DNA from: Azotobacter vinelandii CA
GTDB taxonomy: Bacteria > Pseudomonadota > Gammaproteobacteria > Pseudomonadales > Pseudomonadaceae
NCBI RefSeq assembly: GCF_000380335.1
Contig: NC_021149.1
Coordinates: forward strand, 1,488,001-1,552,000
DNA length: 64,000 bases
Direction: 5' to 3'
Positions within the stretch are counted from its first letter, which is position 1. Each line of letters starts with the position of its first letter. Below are positions 38,793-48,378 of the stretch, piece after piece. The notes beneath the pieces were generated by a model. That model was not told the origin of the DNA. It saw nothing but the letters and a program-made list of their open reading frames with translations, and did not search any database. The position numbers and the translations under genes are program-made.

Positions 38793-39472
38793 GGCGCCTC
38801 GCGCACCTCGAGGACATAGCCCAGGCCGCGCACCGTATGGATCAGCGGCGGCACGAAGCCGTCGTCGATCTTCGCGCGCAGGCGGCGGACGGCCACTTCC
38901 ACGACGTTGGTCCCGCTGTCGAAGTGCATGTTCCAGACCTCGGCGGCGATCAGCGACTTGGGCAGCACCTCGCCCTGGCGGCGTAGCAGCAGCTCGAGCA
39001 GGGCGAATTCCCTGGGCGCCAGCTCGATGCGCCGGCCGTTGCGGCGGACCCTCCGGCGCAACAGATCGAGTTCCAGGTCGGCGGCCTGCAGGCGGGTTTC
39101 CGGGGCCGAGACCTGCCCGCGGCGCAACAGGCTGCGCACCCGCGCCAGCAACTCGGCGAAAGCGAAGGGCTTGACCAGGTAGTCGTCGGCGCCCAGCTCC
39201 AGGCCGCGCACCCGGTCCGCCACCGCATCGCGGGCGGTGAGAAACAGCACCGGCGTCTCCAGGCCCGCCTGGCGCACAGCGTTCAGGATCTGCCAGCCGT
39301 CGCGCTCGGGCAGCATCACGTCGAGGATCAGCAGATCGTACTTGCCCGCCAGCGCCAGGCGTTCGCCGCTCGTGCCGTCGACGGCCAGATCGACGGCGAA
39401 GCCGGCCTCGCCGAGTCCCTGCAGCAGGGCGCGGCCGGTCTTGGGTTCGTCTTCGACGATCAGCAATTTCAT
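38789..39472 (-). CDS. Heavy-metal-type response regulator (OmpR family)
   Basis: This 227-residue regulator has receiver Asp51 in [12 protein letters not shown], switch residues VLFLTARD and [12 protein letters not shown], and a winged-helix domain from about residue 125 ([24 protein letters not shown] in parts). The order regulator then kinase, with a four-base overlap, is that of CusR-CusS and CopR-CopS. The start at 39472 gives the standard length. The likely signal is copper or another metal, by family only. Confidence 0.85.
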   Translation of the reverse strand: MKLLIVEDEPKTGRALLQGLGEAGFAVDLAVDGTSGERLALAGKYDLLILDVMLPERDGWQILNAVRQAGLETPVLFLTARDAVADRVRGLELGADDYLVKPFAFAELLARVRSLLRRGQVSAPETRLQAADLELDLLRRRVRRNGRRIELAPREFALLELLLRRQGEVLPKSLIAAEVWNMHFDSGTNVVEVAVRRLRAKIDDGFVPPLIHTVRGLGYVLEVREAP

Positions 39473-39596
39473 CGTCATGTCCGCCAGGAAAGGAGATCCT
39501 TTATACCGGCTGCGGGCCCGTTCGTCCTGCGGCATGAAAGCCGGTCGCGAACCCGATACACTGCCGCGCTCGATCAGGTCACCCGGTTTTCGCATC

Positions 39597-40427
39597 ATGC
39601 ATCCCGCCGCCGAAGATTCCCCGCTGGGCAAGTCCAGCGAATACCTCGACACCTACACGCCGTCCCTGCTGTTCCCCATCCCGCGCGCGCCGAAATGGGC
39701 CGAGCTGGGGCTGGCGGCCGAAAACCTGCCGTACCGCGGGGTAGATGTGTGGAACTGCTACGAGCTGTCCTGGCTGCTGCCTTCCGGCAAGCCGGTGGTG
39801 GCCGTTGGCGAGTTCGTGATCCCCGCCGATTCGCCGAACATCGTCGAATCGAAGTCCTTCAAGCTCTATCTCAACTCGCTCAATCAGACCGTCTTCGCCG
39901 ACCGCGAAGCGCTGCGCCAGACTCTGGCCAGGGATCTTTCCGCCGCCACCGGCGCGCCGGTGGCGGTGCGCCTGCGCAGTCTGGGCGAAGTGCAGGAGCA
40001 GGGCGTCGCGGCATTGCCCGGGCAGTGCATCGACGAACTGGATGTGACCATCGGCCGCTATGGGCAGCCGTCGGCCGAGCTGCTGCGCTGCGACCCTGCG
40101 CGCCGGGTGGAACAGGTGCTGCACAGCCATCTGCTCAAGTCCAACTGCCCGGTGACCGGTCAGCCGGACTGGGGCAGCCTGGTGGTGGATTACCATGGCC
40201 CGGCGCTGGACCCCGCCAGTCTGTTGGCCTATGTGGTGAGCTTCCGCCAGCATGCGGATTTCCACGAGCAGTGCGTCGAGCGCATCTTCCTCGATCTGCT
40301 GCGCCTGCTGGAGCCGGGGCGGCTGACCGTCTACGCGCGCTACGTGCGCCGTGGCGGGCTGGATATCAACCCCTGGCGCAGCACCGGGGCGGTGGTCGCG
40401 GACAACCGGCGCCTGGCGCGCCAGTGA
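39597..40427 (+). CDS. queF: NADPH-dependent 7-cyano-7-deazaguanine reductase
   Basis: This 276-residue enzyme reduces preQ0 to preQ1 in queuosine synthesis. It is the long, bimodular type. [15 protein letters not shown] (near residue 85) is the QueF signature for substrate binding and [14 protein letters not shown] carries the catalytic Cys (near 183). The final [12 protein letters not shown] is complete. The ATG at 39597 fits the family start. A short hairpin (GCGGGC with GCCCGC, 40432-40448) lies in the gap to the convergent trkH gene. Confidence 0.95.
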   Translation: MHPAAEDSPLGKSSEYLDTYTPSLLFPIPRAPKWAELGLAAENLPYRGVDVWNCYELSWLLPSGKPVVAVGEFVIPADSPNIVESKSFKLYLNSLNQTVFADREALRQTLARDLSAATGAPVAVRLRSLGEVQEQGVAALPGQCIDELDVTIGRYGQPSAELLRCDPARRVEQVLHSHLLKSNCPVTGQPDWGSLVVDYHGPALDPASLLAYVVSFRQHADFHEQCVERIFLDLLRLLEPGRLTVYARYVRRGGLDINPWRSTGAVVADNRRLARQ

Positions 40428-40448
40428 CGGGGCGGGCGTACTGCCCGC

Positions 40449-41900
40449 TCAGTGCTTCCAGAAGCTCGGCGTCACCAGCACCAGCACGGTGATGATCTCC
40501 AGGCGGCCGAGCAGCATGCCGATCGACAGCAGCCATTTGGCGGAGTCCGGCAGGCTGGCGAAGTTGCCGGCCGGGCCGATGGTGGGGCCGAGGCCGGGAC
40601 CCACGTTGCACACCGCGGTGGCCGCGCCGGTCAGGGCGGTGATCAGGTCGAGCCCGATGAAGCTGAGGCCCAGGGCGATGGCGCCGATGGTGATGGTGAA
40701 GAAGAACGAGAAGGTGAGGATCGAGCGGACGATTTCCTCGTCGAGGTTGTGGCCGTTGTACTGTTGCTTGAGTACCGCCCGGGGGTGGATCAACTGGCGC
40801 ATGTTGGACTTGAGCAGCACATAGGCGACCTGGAAGCGGAAGATCTTCAGGCCGCCGGTGGTCGAGCCCGAGCAGCCGCCGACGAAGGTCAGGTAGAAGA
40901 ACAGCATGGTCGCGAACCCGCCCCACTGGGTGTAGTCGCCGAGGGCGAAGCCGGTGGTGCTGACCACCGACACCACGTTCAGGGTGACGACGCGCAGGGC
41001 GTCGATGAGCGAGTGGTCGGAGTGCCGCCAGTACCAGAGGCCGAACAGCAGGCTGGTGAGAATCAGCATCAGCAGGAAGCCGCGCACCTGATGGTCGCGG
41101 AACAGGGCCTGGTGGTTGCCGCGCAGGGTGGATACGTAGAGGGTGAAGGGCAGGCTGCCGAGCAGCATGAAGACGATGGCTATCCAGTGTGCGGCCGGGC
41201 TGAACTTGCCCATCGAGGCGTCCGAGGTGGAAAAGCCGCCAGTGGAAATGGTCGACATTGCATGATTGATGGCGTCGAACCAGTTCATCCCGGCCAGATG
41301 GAAGGCCAGGATGCCGATCAGGGTGAAGCCGACGTAGATGCCGACGATGTACTTGGCCACCATGTGCGAGCGCGGCATCACCTTTTCCGACCAGTCCGAG
41401 GATTCGGTCTGGAACAGGCGCATGCCGCCGACGCGCAGCAGTGGCAGGATCGCCACCGCCATGGCGATGAAGCCGATGCCGCCCAGCCAGTGCAGCATGG
41501 AGCGCCACATCAGCACGCCGGGCGAGGCGCTGTCCAGCCCGGACAGCACGGTCGAGCCGGTGGTGGTGATGCCGGACATGGTTTCGAAGAAGGCGTCGGT
41601 GTAACTGATGTTCTGCAGCAGGTTCAGCGGAAGGGCGGCGAAGACGCAGACCACCAGCCAACTGGCGGTGGTCAGCAGGTACATGTCGCGCGGACGCAGA
41701 TGCACCTGCTCCGGGCGGCCGGGGAGGATCAGGGCGACCCCGGCGCCGAGGGTGATCATGCTCGCCCAGACGAAGGATTCGATCTCGTGGGTGTGTTCGT
41801 AGATCACCAGGGTCAGCATCGGCAGAACCATGCCGGTGGCGAGCGTGATCAGGAAGAGGCCGAGAATGAAGCCGATGATGCGCAGGGTCGGCAGAGCCAT
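40449..41900 (-). CDS. trkH: Potassium uptake protein TrkH
   Basis: This 483-residue K+ translocating subunit of the Trk system carries four selectivity-filter loops: TTTGSTVLS, STGGFST, VSTTGFALGD and CNVGPGLGP. About ten helices are seen. It works with the peripheral TrkA protein, not encoded here. The start at 41900 matches other pseudomonad proteins. An in-frame ATG at 41936 would add a poorly fitting N-terminus. It is divergent from the YkgJ-type gene. Confidence 0.92.
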   Translation of the reverse strand: MALPTLRIIGFILGLFLITLATGMVLPMLTLVIYEHTHEIESFVWASMITLGAGVALILPGRPEQVHLRPRDMYLLTTASWLVVCVFAALPLNLLQNISYTDAFFETMSGITTTGSTVLSGLDSASPGVLMWRSMLHWLGGIGFIAMAVAILPLLRVGGMRLFQTESSDWSEKVMPRSHMVAKYIVGIYVGFTLIGILAFHLAGMNWFDAINHAMSTISTGGFSTSDASMGKFSPAAHWIAIVFMLLGSLPFTLYVSTLRGNHQALFRDHQVRGFLLMLILTSLLFGLWYWRHSDHSLIDALRVVTLNVVSVVSTTGFALGDYTQWGGFATMLFFYLTFVGGCSGSTTGGLKIFRFQVAYVLLKSNMRQLIHPRAVLKQQYNGHNLDEEIVRSILTFSFFFTITIGAIALGLSFIGLDLITALTGAATAVCNVGPGLGPTIGPAGNFASLPDSAKWLLSIGMLLGRLEIITVLVLVTPSFWKH

Positions 41901-42123
41901 GGAAAGAGCCTGGGCTGAGTGTTCAAGGCGGGCCATTCTACCCGCGTCGGTCGCCCTGTAAACCGCTCGTCCGGCTGCGGGCCCTCTTCACAAGCGCATG
42001 CCGGCGAATAGAATAGCGACGCTTTTCCGGGGCAGGCGGGCGGAGGGCGTCCTGCGGCTTTCTTGCCGTTCCTTCACGCAGCCTGGGCGCCGGCCCGTGC
42101 CGGTTTCTTGTCGTTTCCCAATC

Positions 42124-42495
42124 ATGTCCGATCAGAATCCTTGTTTGACGTGCGGCGCCTGCTGCGCGCACTTTCGCGTGTCCTTCTATTGGGGCGAGTG
42201 CCATTCCGCCGGCGGACCCGTTCCCGACGATCTGGTGCTGCCGGTGGGCCCGCATCTGGTGGCGATGCGTGGCACCGAGAGCAGGCCGGTGCGTTGCACC
42301 GGACTGCTCGGCGAGGTCGGCGGCTCGGTACGCTGTACCCTCTATGGGCAGCGCTCCAGTACCTGCCGGGAGTTCGAGGCCTCCTGGAGCAACGGCCAGG
42401 CCAATCCCTGCTGCGACAGGGCCCGCGCCGCCCATGGCCTGCCACCGTTGACGCCGCCGTTGCAGCCGGATCTGGCCCCGCAGCGGGTGGCCTGA
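42124..42495 (+). CDS. YkgJ-family cysteine-cluster protein
   Basis: This 123-residue protein has a Cys-rich N-terminal motif PCLTCGACCAHFRVSF and further cysteines at CTGLLGE, CTLYGQRSSTCREFE and NPCCDRA, the pattern of YkgJ-type zinc or iron-sulfur proteins. Function is not established. The ATG at 42124 gives a start right before the first cysteines. A nitroreductase-family gene follows 50 bp downstream. Confidence 0.85.
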   Translation: MSDQNPCLTCGACCAHFRVSFYWGECHSAGGPVPDDLVLPVGPHLVAMRGTESRPVRCTGLLGEVGGSVRCTLYGQRSSTCREFEASWSNGQANPCCDRARAAHGLPPLTPPLQPDLAPQRVA

Positions 42496-42545
42496 GGGGC
42501 GGAGCCCGGCGTAGACTTTTCCCCGCACAGTCCAAGGAGGTGCCC

Positions 42546-43106
42546 ATGGAGGCTCTCGATGCCCTGCTCAACCGCGTTTCCGTCGCTCGCCTGCGTGATC
42601 CGGCGCCGAGCGCCGAGCAGCGCGAGCGCCTGTTCGCTGCCGCCTTGCGCGTGCCGGATCATGCCCAATTGCGGCCCTGGCGCTTTCTGAGCGTGGAGGG
42701 CGAGGCCCGGGTACGTCTCGGCGAGTTGTTCGCCCGCGCCATTGCCGCCAGCCAGCCGGATGCCCACGAGACGGTCCTGCAGAAGGCTCGCAACGCGCCG
42801 CTGCGGGCGCCGTTGCTGGTGGTGGTGATCGCCAGCCCGAAGGCGCATCCCAGGGTGCCTGAGATCGAGCAGGTGTTGAGTGCCGGCTGCGCCGCCCATG
42901 CCCTGCTGCTGGCCGCCCATGCCCAGGGGCTCGGCGCCATGTGGCGGACCGGCGATGCGGCCTACGATCCGCTGGTGGCGGCCGGCCTGGGCCTGGCCGG
43001 CAACGAGCGGATCGTCGGTTTTCTCTACCTGGGAACGCCAGAAGGCGAGCCACGGGTGCCGCACCGGTTGGATGTGGCCGAGTTCGTCGACGCCTGGCCG
43101 GGCTGA
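42546..43106 (+). CDS. Nitroreductase-family FMN protein (YdjA-like)
   Basis: This 186-residue protein has the short nitroreductase fold of the YdjA type. ALRVPDHAQLRPWRFLSVEG carries the FMN-binding Arg (near residue 46). GLGAMWRTGDAAYDP and RIVGFLYLGTPEGE are the other signatures. It probably reduces a quinone, nitro compound or similar acceptor with NAD(P)H. ATG 42546 has an AAGGAGGT site seven bases upstream. Confidence 0.85.
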   Translation: MEALDALLNRVSVARLRDPAPSAEQRERLFAAALRVPDHAQLRPWRFLSVEGEARVRLGELFARAIAASQPDAHETVLQKARNAPLRAPLLVVVIASPKAHPRVPEIEQVLSAGCAAHALLLAAHAQGLGAMWRTGDAAYDPLVAAGLGLAGNERIVGFLYLGTPEGEPRVPHRLDVAEFVDAWPG

Positions 43107-43118
43107 AGGCAAGAGGGA

Positions 43119-44459
43119 TCAGCGGGGCGTGGTCAGCGGCAGATCGAGGGTGGCGACGAAGCCACCGTCCGGGTGATTGGCGAGGATCAGCCGGCCGTTG
43201 TGGCGTTCCGCGGCGCGGCGGGCGATGGCCAGCCCCAATCCGTGGCCGGCCGCGCTCTGCCCGGGCGCGCGGTAGAAGGGCTCGCCCAGGCGGGCCAGGT
43301 GTTCCTCCGCCACGCCCGGGCCGTGATCGCGCACGCTGAGCAGCAGGTGTTCGCCCTGGCGTTTGGCGTGGATTTCCACCGGCTGGCCCGCCGGGCTGAA
43401 ACGCAGGGCATTGCGCAGCAGGTTGTCCAGCGCCCGCTCGAGCATGTCCGGCCAGCCCGACAGTTCGAGTCCCGGCGCCAGTTCGCTGCGGATTTCCCGG
43501 TCCGGAGTACTGAGGGCGTAGTCGTTGCGCAGGCGTGCGACCAGTTCGGTCAGATCGATCGGGCGGGCCGCGCCGAGATCCGCGTCGAGGCGCGCGAGGG
43601 CGAGGATCTCGCCGATCAGCGCCTCCAGGCGGTCGCATTCCTGGGTCAGGCGTGGCCACAGGTGGGCACGCTCCTGCGCATCGGCGCGCTCGGCCAGGGC
43701 CAGAGCGATGCGCAGCCGCGCCAGCGGCGAGCGTAGTTCGTGGGAGACGTCGCGCAGCAACTGGCGCTGGCTGCCGATCAGGCCCTGCAGGCGCGCACCC
43801 ATGCGGTTGAAGTCGAGCGCCAGCACGCCCAGTTCGTCGCGCCGGTCGGCCAGTCGCGCCAGGCTGTTCTGCTGATAGCTGGTCTGGCCGAGATCGTGCA
43901 CGGCGCGGCGCAGTCGGTTCAGCGGGCGGGTGATGGAGGCGGTCAGCAGCAGGCTGAACAGGGTCAGCACCACCAGCGCGATGAACAGGGCGCTGAGCGG
44001 CCAGAGCAGGCTATCGTGGCGCCACTCCTGCAGTTCCTCATGGGGAATCCGGTAAATGAAAAAGTAGCTCTGCCCGGTTTTCGGGCTGGTGTACTCCTGG
44101 CTCAACTGGCGCCAGGGAAAGCGCGGCAGATGGGGGCGATTGTCGGACTCGGGCGGTGGCGGCGGCCGGTTGTGGCGGACAATGGGGTCGCGGCTGGACA
44201 GGTGGCGGCCGGCGTCGTCCAGCACCTGGACGGAAACGCGGTACTGCCGGCGGTTTTCGTCCAGCAGGAATTGCGCGGCCAGTGCGCCCTGGGCCTCGTA
44301 GCGCTCCGTCCAGCGGGCGGCGAGGTCCTGCATGCCGGGGTGGCGGGCGATGATCAGGGCATCGTTGTTCAATGCCCGGCCGAGCAGCATGGACAGCCCG
44401 GCGACCAGCACCAGGGCCAGCCAGAACGCTGCCAGGACTCGCCAGAAGAGTGAGCGCAT
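43119..44459 (-). CDS. cpxA: CpxA-like sensor histidine kinase
   Basis: This 446-residue kinase has TM helices at about 8-28 and 156-178, a periplasmic sensor of about 125 residues, a HAMP domain, the H-box LLRDVSHELRSPLARLRIAL (His near residue 240), and a C-terminal ATPase (GHGLGLAIARRAAERHNG). It matches the envelope-stress kinase CpxA, and the upstream genes for the LTxxQ protein and the regulator support this. A terminator-like hairpin and 195 bp separate it from the LTxxQ gene, so kinase levels may be kept below those of its partners. Confidence 0.75.
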   Translation of the reverse strand: MRSLFWRVLAAFWLALVLVAGLSMLLGRALNNDALIIARHPGMQDLAARWTERYEAQGALAAQFLLDENRRQYRVSVQVLDDAGRHLSSRDPIVRHNRPPPPPESDNRPHLPRFPWRQLSQEYTSPKTGQSYFFIYRIPHEELQEWRHDSLLWPLSALFIALVVLTLFSLLLTASITRPLNRLRRAVHDLGQTSYQQNSLARLADRRDELGVLALDFNRMGARLQGLIGSQRQLLRDVSHELRSPLARLRIALALAERADAQERAHLWPRLTQECDRLEALIGEILALARLDADLGAARPIDLTELVARLRNDYALSTPDREIRSELAPGLELSGWPDMLERALDNLLRNALRFSPAGQPVEIHAKRQGEHLLLSVRDHGPGVAEEHLARLGEPFYRAPGQSAAGHGLGLAIARRAAERHNGRLILANHPDGGFVATLDLPLTTPR

Positions 44460-44614
44460 AGGGAATCCGGTGCCGGTGTGTCTGGACGCTTCGATCGACC
44501 GGTGCGGCGCCGGGGCTCCGATCCCGAGCCGCCTCTCGTCGTGACGGGAAGCGGGCTCGGGATCGAGGCCCCGGCCATCCGGGTCAACCAGCCAACCGAG
44601 CAGGCCTCTGGACG

Positions 44615-44646
44615 GAAAAGCCGGATCGCCCGAGAGCGACCCGGCT
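44615..44646 (-). terminator. Terminator between LTxxQ gene and cpxA-like gene
   Basis: On the minus strand an 11-bp stem (AGCCGGGTCGC with GCGATCCGGCT) is followed by TTTT. It lies just after the LTxxQ-protein stop and would stop most transcription before cpxA, or cut it partially. Confidence 0.65.
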
Positions 44647-44654
44647 GGGTGGAT

Positions 44655-45104
44655 TTATTGCGGCTTGCCTTCCTTCTCGGCCTTCCACTTGCGGAACTCT
44701 TCCCACTCGGCGCGGCGCTTCTCCTGCTCGGCCTTGCGCTCGTCGAAGGCTTTCTGCTGTTCCGGGGTCAACTGGTCGCGGAAAGCCTTGTCGGCTTTCT
44801 CGCGGCTCGCCTGCAATTCTTTCTTCATCGCTTCCTTGTCGGCCTCGGACAGCTTGTCCAGGTAGCGCTGGGTGATCTCGCGCTTCTCCTTGGTAGCCTC
44901 CTTGCGGGCTTCGAACACGGCCTTGCGTTGTTCGTCGGTCAGCTTGAGTCCGTGCTCGGGGCCCATCATCCCGTGCATGCCTTCCCGGCCTTTGTGCTGG
45001 TGATGGCCGGGCTCCATGGCGCAGGGCGGATGGCCCGGTTCGGCGGCGAGCGCGGCGGCGGGCAGGGCGGCGGCGAGCAGCAGCATGGAAAGGGTCTTGC
45101 GCAT
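44655..45104 (-). CDS. Spy/CpxP-like periplasmic LTxxQ protein
   Basis: This 149-residue protein has a signal peptide (MRKTLSMLLLAAALPAAALA), a His/Met-rich segment (MEPGHHQHKGREGMHGMMG) and two LTxxQ motifs: LTDEQRKAVFEARKEA and LTPEQQKAFDERK. Spy and CpxP proteins share this and act as periplasmic chaperones or Cpx inhibitors. The remaining sequence is charged and helical. It lies between the regulator and kinase genes of a Cpx-like system, which suggests that it both senses and is controlled by that system. The His/Met-rich part could bind metal. Confidence 0.82.
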   Translation of the reverse strand: MRKTLSMLLLAAALPAAALAAEPGHPPCAMEPGHHQHKGREGMHGMMGPEHGLKLTDEQRKAVFEARKEATKEKREITQRYLDKLSEADKEAMKKELQASREKADKAFRDQLTPEQQKAFDERKAEQEKRRAEWEEFRKWKAEKEGKPQ

Positions 45105-45211
45105 GATATGTCTCCTCGGTGCGGAATCGGCTTGTTTGCCGGACGACTTCAGTCTAGGGAAAGCACGGTCAGGTGGAGTCAGGCGAGGGTAAAGGCTGGG
45201 TAAAGGTACCT

Positions 45212-45889
45212 TCAGGCGCTGTAGTAGTAGCCCCTGCTGCGCAGGGCGAGGATGCGCGGGCTGCCGTCGGGGTGGGGACCGAGCTTCTTGCGCAGGTTGC
45301 TGACGTGCATGTCCAGGCTGCGGTCGTAGAGGGTCAGTTTGCGGCCGAGGGCCAGTTGCGCCAGGGTCTGCTTGTCCACCGGCTCGCCGGGCTGGCGCAG
45401 CAGGGCTTCGAGCAGGCGGCTCTCGGAGGCGGTGAGAGCGACCTCGTGCCCCGCGATGTCGACCACTCCGCGCACCGTGCTGAAGCATAGATCGCCCAGT
45501 TCCAACTGGCTGGAGGTCGCCGGCGGCTGGCTGCGGCGCAGCACGGCGCGCAGGCGGGCGGTCAACTCGCGCGGGTCGCAGGGTTTGGCCAGATAGTCGT
45601 CCGCGCCGAGTTCCAGGCCGAGGATGCGGTCGAGCGGCTCGCCTCGGGCGGAGAGCATCAGCACCGGCAGATCCGGGAAGTTGCCGCGCAACTGCTTGAG
45701 CAGTTCCAGGCCGGAGCCGTCGGGCAGCATCACATCCAGCACCACGACGTCCGGAGTCTTTTCGGCGAGGGCGCCGCGAGCGGCCTGGCCATCATGGCAG
45801 GCGCGCACCTGGAAGCCTTCCTGGGTCAGCCAACTGCCCAGCAGCTCGCACAGCTCGCAGTCGTCGTCGATCAGCAGTAGTTCGCTCAT
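45212..45889 (-). CDS. cpxR: CpxR-like response regulator
   Basis: This 225-residue OmpR-family regulator has receiver Asp52 in VVLDVMLPDGSGLE, switch LMLSARGEP, KPCDPRELTARLRAVLRR, and a winged helix ending RILALRSRGYYYSA. It is encoded 12 bp after yciI on the same strand, and the kinase gene follows beyond the LTxxQ protein gene. It should activate envelope-stress and LTxxQ genes. Its start at 45889 gives the family length. The pairing follows from context and similarity to CpxR. Confidence 0.82.
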   Translation of the reverse strand: MSELLLIDDDCELCELLGSWLTQEGFQVRACHDGQAARGALAEKTPDVVVLDVMLPDGSGLELLKQLRGNFPDLPVLMLSARGEPLDRILGLELGADDYLAKPCDPRELTARLRAVLRRSQPPATSSQLELGDLCFSTVRGVVDIAGHEVALTASESRLLEALLRQPGEPVDKQTLAQLALGRKLTLYDRSLDMHVSNLRKKLGPHPDGSPRILALRSRGYYYSA

Positions 45890-45901
45890 GGGGGTGCGGG
45901 G

Positions 45902-46201
45902 TCAGGGCAGGACCTTGTTGAAGGGTTTGACCCTGACCTCGGCATACACGCCGGCGGCGCAATAGGGATCGGCATCGGCCCAGGCGCGGGCGGCCTCCAG
46001 GGATTCGAACTCGGCGACCACCAGGCTGCCGCTGAAGCCGGCGGGGCCGGGATCGGAGCTGTCCACGGCGGGGTGCGGGCCGGCCAGCACCAGGCGGCCT
46101 TCCTGCTTCAGTTGCTGCAGACGGGCGAGATGGGCGGGACGAGCGCCCAGGCGCTTGTCCAGGGAGTTTGCCACGTCGGTGGCGATAATGGCGTAGAGCA
46201 T
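45902..46201 (-). CDS. yciI: YciI-family protein
   Basis: This 99-residue protein has the YCII-related ferredoxin-like fold: [25 protein letters not shown] at the start and a His-Asp pattern in [15 protein letters not shown], with [22 protein letters not shown]. YciI proteins may be hydrolases or lyases acting on small substrates, but the role is unproven. It lies one base after yciB and 12 bp before the regulator gene, so the three are probably co-transcribed. Confidence 0.88.
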   Translation of the reverse strand: MLYAIIATDVANSLDKRLGARPAHLARLQQLKQEGRLVLAGPHPAVDSSDPGPAGFSGSLVVAEFESLEAARAWADADPYCAAGVYAEVRVKPFNKVLP

Positions 46202-46202
46202 G

Positions 46203-46802
46203 TCAGTCCTTGGATTTGGCTGCGGATTCGGTGCTGTGTTCGTGCATGTGGCGGGCGAGGAAGACCCCCTGGCCGACCAGGAACAGGACGGTCATGCCCA
46301 GGCTGCCGAACACTTTGAAGTCGACCCAGAACTCATGGAAGGTGAAGGCGACGAACAGGTTGGCGCAGCCGCTGAAGACGAAGAACGCCACCCAGGCGAG
46401 ATTCAGACGCGTCCACAGCGGCGCCGGCAGGCTGACCGCGTGTCCCAGGATGCGCTGGATCAGCGGGCGGTCGCCGATGAAGTGGCTGGCGGCGAAGCCC
46501 AGGGCGAACAACCAGTTGACCACCGGCGCCTTCCACTTGAGGAAGGTCTCGCTCTGGAAGGTCAGGGTCATGCCGCCGAACACCAGGCAGGCGAGGAGGG
46601 TGATCCACTGGCCCTTTTCCAGTCGTCGCTGGATCAGGAACAGAGTGCCGTAAACCAGCAGCGAGGCGAGGATCAGGACTGCGGTGGCGCTGAAGATGCC
46701 GCCGAAGGTGAAGCTGTGACCGGCCAGTTCGACGATCCGGGGCTCCAGCTTGTAGACGATGAAAAAGAGAATCAGCGGAATGAAATCGATGAATTGTTTC
46801 AC
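46203..46802 (-). CDS. yciB: Inner-membrane septation protein YciB
   Basis: This 199-residue membrane protein begins at GTG 46802 with [18 protein letters not shown] and has about five or six helices. [14 protein letters not shown] and [21 protein letters not shown] are typical of the YciB/IspZ family, which is linked to cell-envelope growth and septation. The tail [14 protein letters not shown] is cytosolic. The stop lies one base before yciI. A GTG start is supported by its position before the first helix. Confidence 0.92.
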   Translation of the reverse strand: MKQFIDFIPLILFFIVYKLEPRIVELAGHSFTFGGIFSATAVLILASLLVYGTLFLIQRRLEKGQWITLLACLVFGGMTLTFQSETFLKWKAPVVNWLFALGFAASHFIGDRPLIQRILGHAVSLPAPLWTRLNLAWVAFFVFSGCANLFVAFTFHEFWVDFKVFGSLGMTVLFLVGQGVFLARHMHEHSTESAAKSKD

Positions 46803-46868
46803 TGTGGCAGCCAGACGCGGGATGTGCCGGCATAATAACAAACCTCGACAGCCGCGAAAGCCAGCGCC

Positions 46869-47732
46869 ATGAAGGTGGATCTGCACTGCCACAGCACCGC
46901 TTCCGACGGGGCATTGAGTCCCGCCGAGGTGGTCTGCCGCGCCCATGGGCGCGGCGTTCGGCTGCTGGCGCTGACCGACCACGACACCCTGGACGGGCTT
47001 CCCGAGGCACAGGCCGCCAGTGCCGGGCTGGACATCGAGCTGATCAACGGTATCGAGCTGTCCGCGCTGTGGGGTGGGACCACCGTGCACGTGCTCGGCT
47101 ATGCCTTTTCCAGCGAGGCGCCAGCGCTGCGCCGGGCCCTGGCCGAGTTGCAGGAGGGACGCTGGCAGCGAGCCGCGGAGATCGCCCGGCGGCTGGCCGG
47201 CAAGGGTATGGACGGAGCCCTGGAGGGAGCCCGGGCGGTGCAGCGCGAACTGGGCGACAGCGGTAACGCGCCGGCGCGTCCGCACTTCGCCGAGTTCCTG
47301 GTGCGCGCCGGGCATGCCCGGGACCGCGCGCAAGCCTTCCAGAAGTGGCTGGGCGCGGGCAAGCTGGGCGACATCAAGCAGTATTGGCCGAGCCTCGAGC
47401 AGGCGATCGCCACCCTGCGCGCGGCCGGTGCCTGGATCAGCCTGGCGCATCCCTGGCACTACGATTTCACCCGCAGCAAGCGGCGCCGCCTGGTCGTCGA
47501 CTTCATCCGCGCCGGCGGTCACGCGCTGGAGGTCAGCAACGGCCTGCAGCCGGCCGAGCAGGTCGGCGGCCTGGCCATCCTGGTCCGCGAATTCGGTCTG
47601 TTGGCCAGCGCCGGCAGCGATTTCCATGCCCCCGACACCTGGTCCGAACTGGGCCTGTACCGCCCGCCGCCGGACGACCTGCCACCGCTCTGGATGCGTT
47701 TCACCCATGTCCGTCACTGCGCCGTCCTCTGA
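46869..47732 (+). CDS. rnm: PHP-domain 5'-3' exoribonuclease Rnm
   Basis: This 287-residue enzyme of the PHP superfamily has the metal-ligand motifs [12 protein letters not shown] at residues 3-14 and [11 protein letters not shown] at about 36. Later ligands lie in [12 protein letters not shown] and [12 protein letters not shown]. The E. coli member (RNase AM) matures rRNA 5' ends and degrades short RNAs. The gene is divergent from yciB and heads a run with yciO, scpA and scpB. Start ATG 46869 gives MKVDLHCH. Confidence 0.9.
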   Translation: MKVDLHCHSTASDGALSPAEVVCRAHGRGVRLLALTDHDTLDGLPEAQAASAGLDIELINGIELSALWGGTTVHVLGYAFSSEAPALRRALAELQEGRWQRAAEIARRLAGKGMDGALEGARAVQRELGDSGNAPARPHFAEFLVRAGHARDRAQAFQKWLGAGKLGDIKQYWPSLEQAIATLRAAGAWISLAHPWHYDFTRSKRRRLVVDFIRAGGHALEVSNGLQPAEQVGGLAILVREFGLLASAGSDFHAPDTWSELGLYRPPPDDLPPLWMRFTHVRHCAVL

Positions 47733-47745
47733 ACGGGGAGTTCAT

Positions 47746-48375
47746 GTGAGTCAGTACTTCCAGATCCATCCGGAAAACCCGCAACTGCGCCTGGTTCGCC
47801 AGGCGGTGGAAATCGTCCGCGGCGGCGGGGTGATCGTCTACCCCACCGATGCCTCCTATGCGCTCGGTTGCCAGCTCGGCAACAAGGCCGGCCTGGAGCG
47901 TATCCGCCGCCTTCGGCAACTGGACGACCGGCACAACTTCACCCTGGTGTGCAGCGACCTTTCGCAACTGAGCCTGTTCGCCCGGGTCGACACCGGCGCC
48001 TTCCGCCTGCTCAAGACCTGGACCCCGGGTCCCTACACCTTCATTCTCCACGCCAGCCGCGAAGTGCCGCGAATCATGCTGCATCCCAAGCGGCGCACCA
48101 TCGGCCTGCGCATTCCGGCCAACCCCATCGCCCAGGCCCTGCTGGCGGAACTCGGCGAGCCGCTGATGAGCGCCAGCCTGATCCTGCCCGGCGAGACGCT
48201 GCCGCTGAGCGACCCGGAGGAGATGCGCCGGCGCCTCGAACGCCAGGTCGATCTGATCGTCGACGGTGGAGCCGGTACGCTGGAGGCCTCCACCGTGGTC
48301 AGCCTGCTCGAGGGCGAGCCCGAGGTGCTGCGCGTCGGTTGCGGCGATCCGGCGCCCTTCGCCGGCGAAGCCTGA
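47746..48375 (+). CDS. yciO: YciO-family Sua5/YrdC-type protein
   Basis: This 209-residue protein begins at GTG 47746 with an upstream GGGGAG. The Sua5-type nucleotide-binding core is seen at VIVYPTDASYALGCQLGN and KRRTIGLRIPANPI, with the TGPYTF-like segment TPGPYTFIL. YciO binds RNA and may play a part in tRNA-related or ribosome-related steps, but the role is not defined. It sits 13 bp after rnm and 3 bp ahead of the assigned scpA start. Confidence 0.9.
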   Translation: MSQYFQIHPENPQLRLVRQAVEIVRGGGVIVYPTDASYALGCQLGNKAGLERIRRLRQLDDRHNFTLVCSDLSQLSLFARVDTGAFRLLKTWTPGPYTFILHASREVPRIMLHPKRRTIGLRIPANPIAQALLAELGEPLMSASLILPGETLPLSDPEEMRRRLERQVDLIVDGGAGTLEASTVVSLLEGEPEVLRVGCGDPAPFAGEA

Positions 48376-48378
48376 GCC

